This document shows positions 63,147 through 64,000 of a stretch of 64,000 bases of DNA, piece by piece. The stretch comes from Streptomyces mirabilis (GTDB taxonomy: Bacteria; Actinomycetota; Actinomycetes; Streptomycetales; Streptomycetaceae). The number at the start of each line of letters is the position of its first letter. Within the stretch, counting starts at the first letter, position 1. A program made the position numbers and the translations under genes. The stretch covers positions 9,734,001-9,798,000 of the forward strand of contig NZ_JBCJKP010000001.1 of the NCBI RefSeq assembly GCF_039503195.1. Reading direction: 5' to 3'. The notes beneath the pieces are model-generated. The model searched no databases. It had not been told where the DNA came from and was given only the letters and a program-made list of their open reading frames with translations.

Positions 63147-64000
63147 GTGCGTGACATCGCCGTGTTCAGCGGTAGTGCCCATCCCGAGCTGGCGGCAGAG
63201 GTCTGCGCCCATCTCGGCGTGCCCCTCAGCCCGACCCGGGTCAGCCGGTTCGCCAACGACTGCCTGGAGGTCCAGCTCCAGGCCAACTGTCGCGAGCGCG
63301 ATGTGTTCCTCGTGCAACCGCTGGTCACCCCCGTGCAGGAGCACCTCGTCGAACTGCTGATGATGTGCGACGCGGCGCGTGGTGCCTCCGCCGGGCGGAT
63401 CACCGTGGTCATGCCGCATTATTCGTACGCACGTTCGGACAAGAAGGACATGCCGCGGATCTCCATGGGCGGGCGGCTGGTCGCCGACCTGCTGGTGGCG
63501 GCCGGGGCCAGCCGCGTCCTCGCGATGACGCTGCACTCCCCGCAGGTCCACGGGTTCTTCTCGGTGCCGGTCGACCATCTGCACGCCCTGCGGGAGCTCG
63601 CCGCGCACTTCCGCGGTCACGATCTTTCGCGTACGACGGTCGTGTCGCCGGACCTGGGCAACGCCAAGGAGGCCGCGGCCTTCGCCCGGTTGATCGGCGC
63701 CCAGGTGGCCGCCGGTGCCAAGCAGCGGTTCGCCGACGACCGGGTGAGCATCAGCTCCGTCATCGGCGAGATCACCGGGCGCGATGTCATCGTCCTCGAC
63801 GACGAGATCGCCAAGGGCAGTACGGTCCTCGAACTCCTGGAACGGTTGCGCGAGTTGGGGCCGCGATCCATCCGGGTCGCCTGCACCCACGGGCTGTTCG
63901 CGGCGGGCGCGCTCAAGCGGCTGAGCGAGCAGGAGGACATCCTGGAGATCGTGTGCACCAACACCGTGCCGGTGCCGGACGAGGAGCACACCGAGAAGCT
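63147..64000 (+). CDS. prs: Ribose-phosphate pyrophosphokinase homologue (partial, runs off the edge)
   Basis: 284 codons are visible. GTG 63147 follows GCGAGGA. The protein begins DIAVFSGSAHPELAAEVCAH, keeps the flexible-loop region PHYSYARSDKKDMPRISMGG and the Mg/histidine region MTLHSPQVHGFFSVPVDHLH. Ribose-5-phosphate binding occurs at VIVLDDEIAKGSTVLELLER. Canonical bacterial PRPP synthetases read DDMIDTxGT at the last position, so this is a divergent paralogue that may supply PRPP for a special pathway. It is divergent from murE across 900 bases of debris. No frame disruption up to 64000. Confidence 0.88.
   Translation, partial: MRDIAVFSGSAHPELAAEVCAHLGVPLSPTRVSRFANDCLEVQLQANCRERDVFLVQPLVTPVQEHLVELLMMCDAARGASAGRITVVMPHYSYARSDKKDMPRISMGGRLVADLLVAAGASRVLAMTLHSPQVHGFFSVPVDHLHALRELAAHFRGHDLSRTTVVSPDLGNAKEAAAFARLIGAQVAAGAKQRFADDRVSISSVIGEITGRDVIVLDDEIAKGSTVLELLERLRELGPRSIRVACTHGLFAAGALKRLSEQEDILEIVCTNTVPVPDEEHTEK

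Noticed and set aside
1..64000. CRISPR arrays, tRNA and rRNA genes
   Set aside because: No regularly spaced repeats of CRISPR type, no cloverleaf-like sequence with CCA context and no rRNA-like stretches were seen while reading both strands by eye. A tRNAscan or CRISPR finder run would be decisive.

Overview
The window looks like accessory DNA from a high-GC actinomycete, most likely Streptomyces. The genes show extreme G/C preference at third codon positions and many GTG starts. Several families are streptomycete-typical: DUF6233, DUF6153, PAS/GAF-SpoIIE phosphatases, replication-relaxation proteins, TAT substrates and a bacterial expansin. I see no rRNA, tRNA or CRISPR array. Eight or more transposase families occur only as fragments (IS200/605 TnpB, IS256, ISL3, several IS5-like, IS1380-like, IS701-like), together with about a dozen broken genes. 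This suits a chromosome arm, a genomic island or a large plasmid under gene decay. Identification rests on motif recognition by eye; no database search was run.

Layout. 1-4.7 kb: end of a GtrA-type protein, a GT39 glycosyltransferase and an overlapping OmpR-type response regulator/histidine kinase pair. 4.7-8.9 kb: a TnpB relic whose right end supplies the C-terminus of a GNAT gene, then an expansin, a crystallin-like I36 protein and a DUF2461 protein. 9.1-15.5 kb: the two ends of a ku (NHEJ) gene bracket about 6 kb holding a short-chain dehydrogenase/esterase/MDR reductase/TetR set, an integrase relic and a dead phosphotransferase. 15.5-19.3 kb: DUF6233, a Y-family polymerase homologue without its catalytic acids, a PAS-SpoIIE phosphatase, then IS256 and replication-relaxation debris. 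19.7-24.6 kb: an alpha/beta hydrolase, a MOSC-flavin reductase-ferredoxin fusion, a TetR gene and a divergent cupin/NTF2 pair. 25.4-29.2 kb: a LolD/FtsX-type ABC exporter divergent from a NarL-type two-component pair.

29.4-33.7 kb is a graveyard: aldo/keto reductase, Na/Ca exchanger, DUF4360, TnpB and MFS relics. 33.7-37.2 kb: methyltransferase, DUF305 lipoprotein, frameshifted DUF6153, permease remnant and GAF-SpoIIE phosphatase, with some metal-handling flavour. 37.2-43.1 kb: replication-relaxation pseudogene, frameshifted GNAT, a RibD-type reductase and small membrane proteins. Two of these minus-strand genes sit between the same pair of repeats. 43.4-48.9 kb: IS5 debris around a membrane protein/HTH/MDR operon and a divergent SDR/Rrf2 pair. 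49-53 kb: secreted trypsin-like protease with strong upstream palindromes, MepB protein, and a methyltransferase between two ISL3-type ends. 53.7-59.2 kb: TAT-type FAD oxidoreductase with a broken signal region, SDR, MOSC fragment, membrane protein, dead esterase and SnoaL-like protein. 59.6-64 kb: dead DDE transposase, an intact murE-type ligase, and a divergent PRPP synthetase running off the right edge.

The recurring theme is small redox and hydrolase genes paired with their own TetR, Rrf2 or XRE regulators, set in transposon debris. At three places a relic consists of two neighbouring segments in opposite orientation. No complete, clearly new system could be established. The strongest leads are the repeat-bounded gene slots (39.4-43.1 kb), the split ku gene and the paired dyads upstream of the protease.
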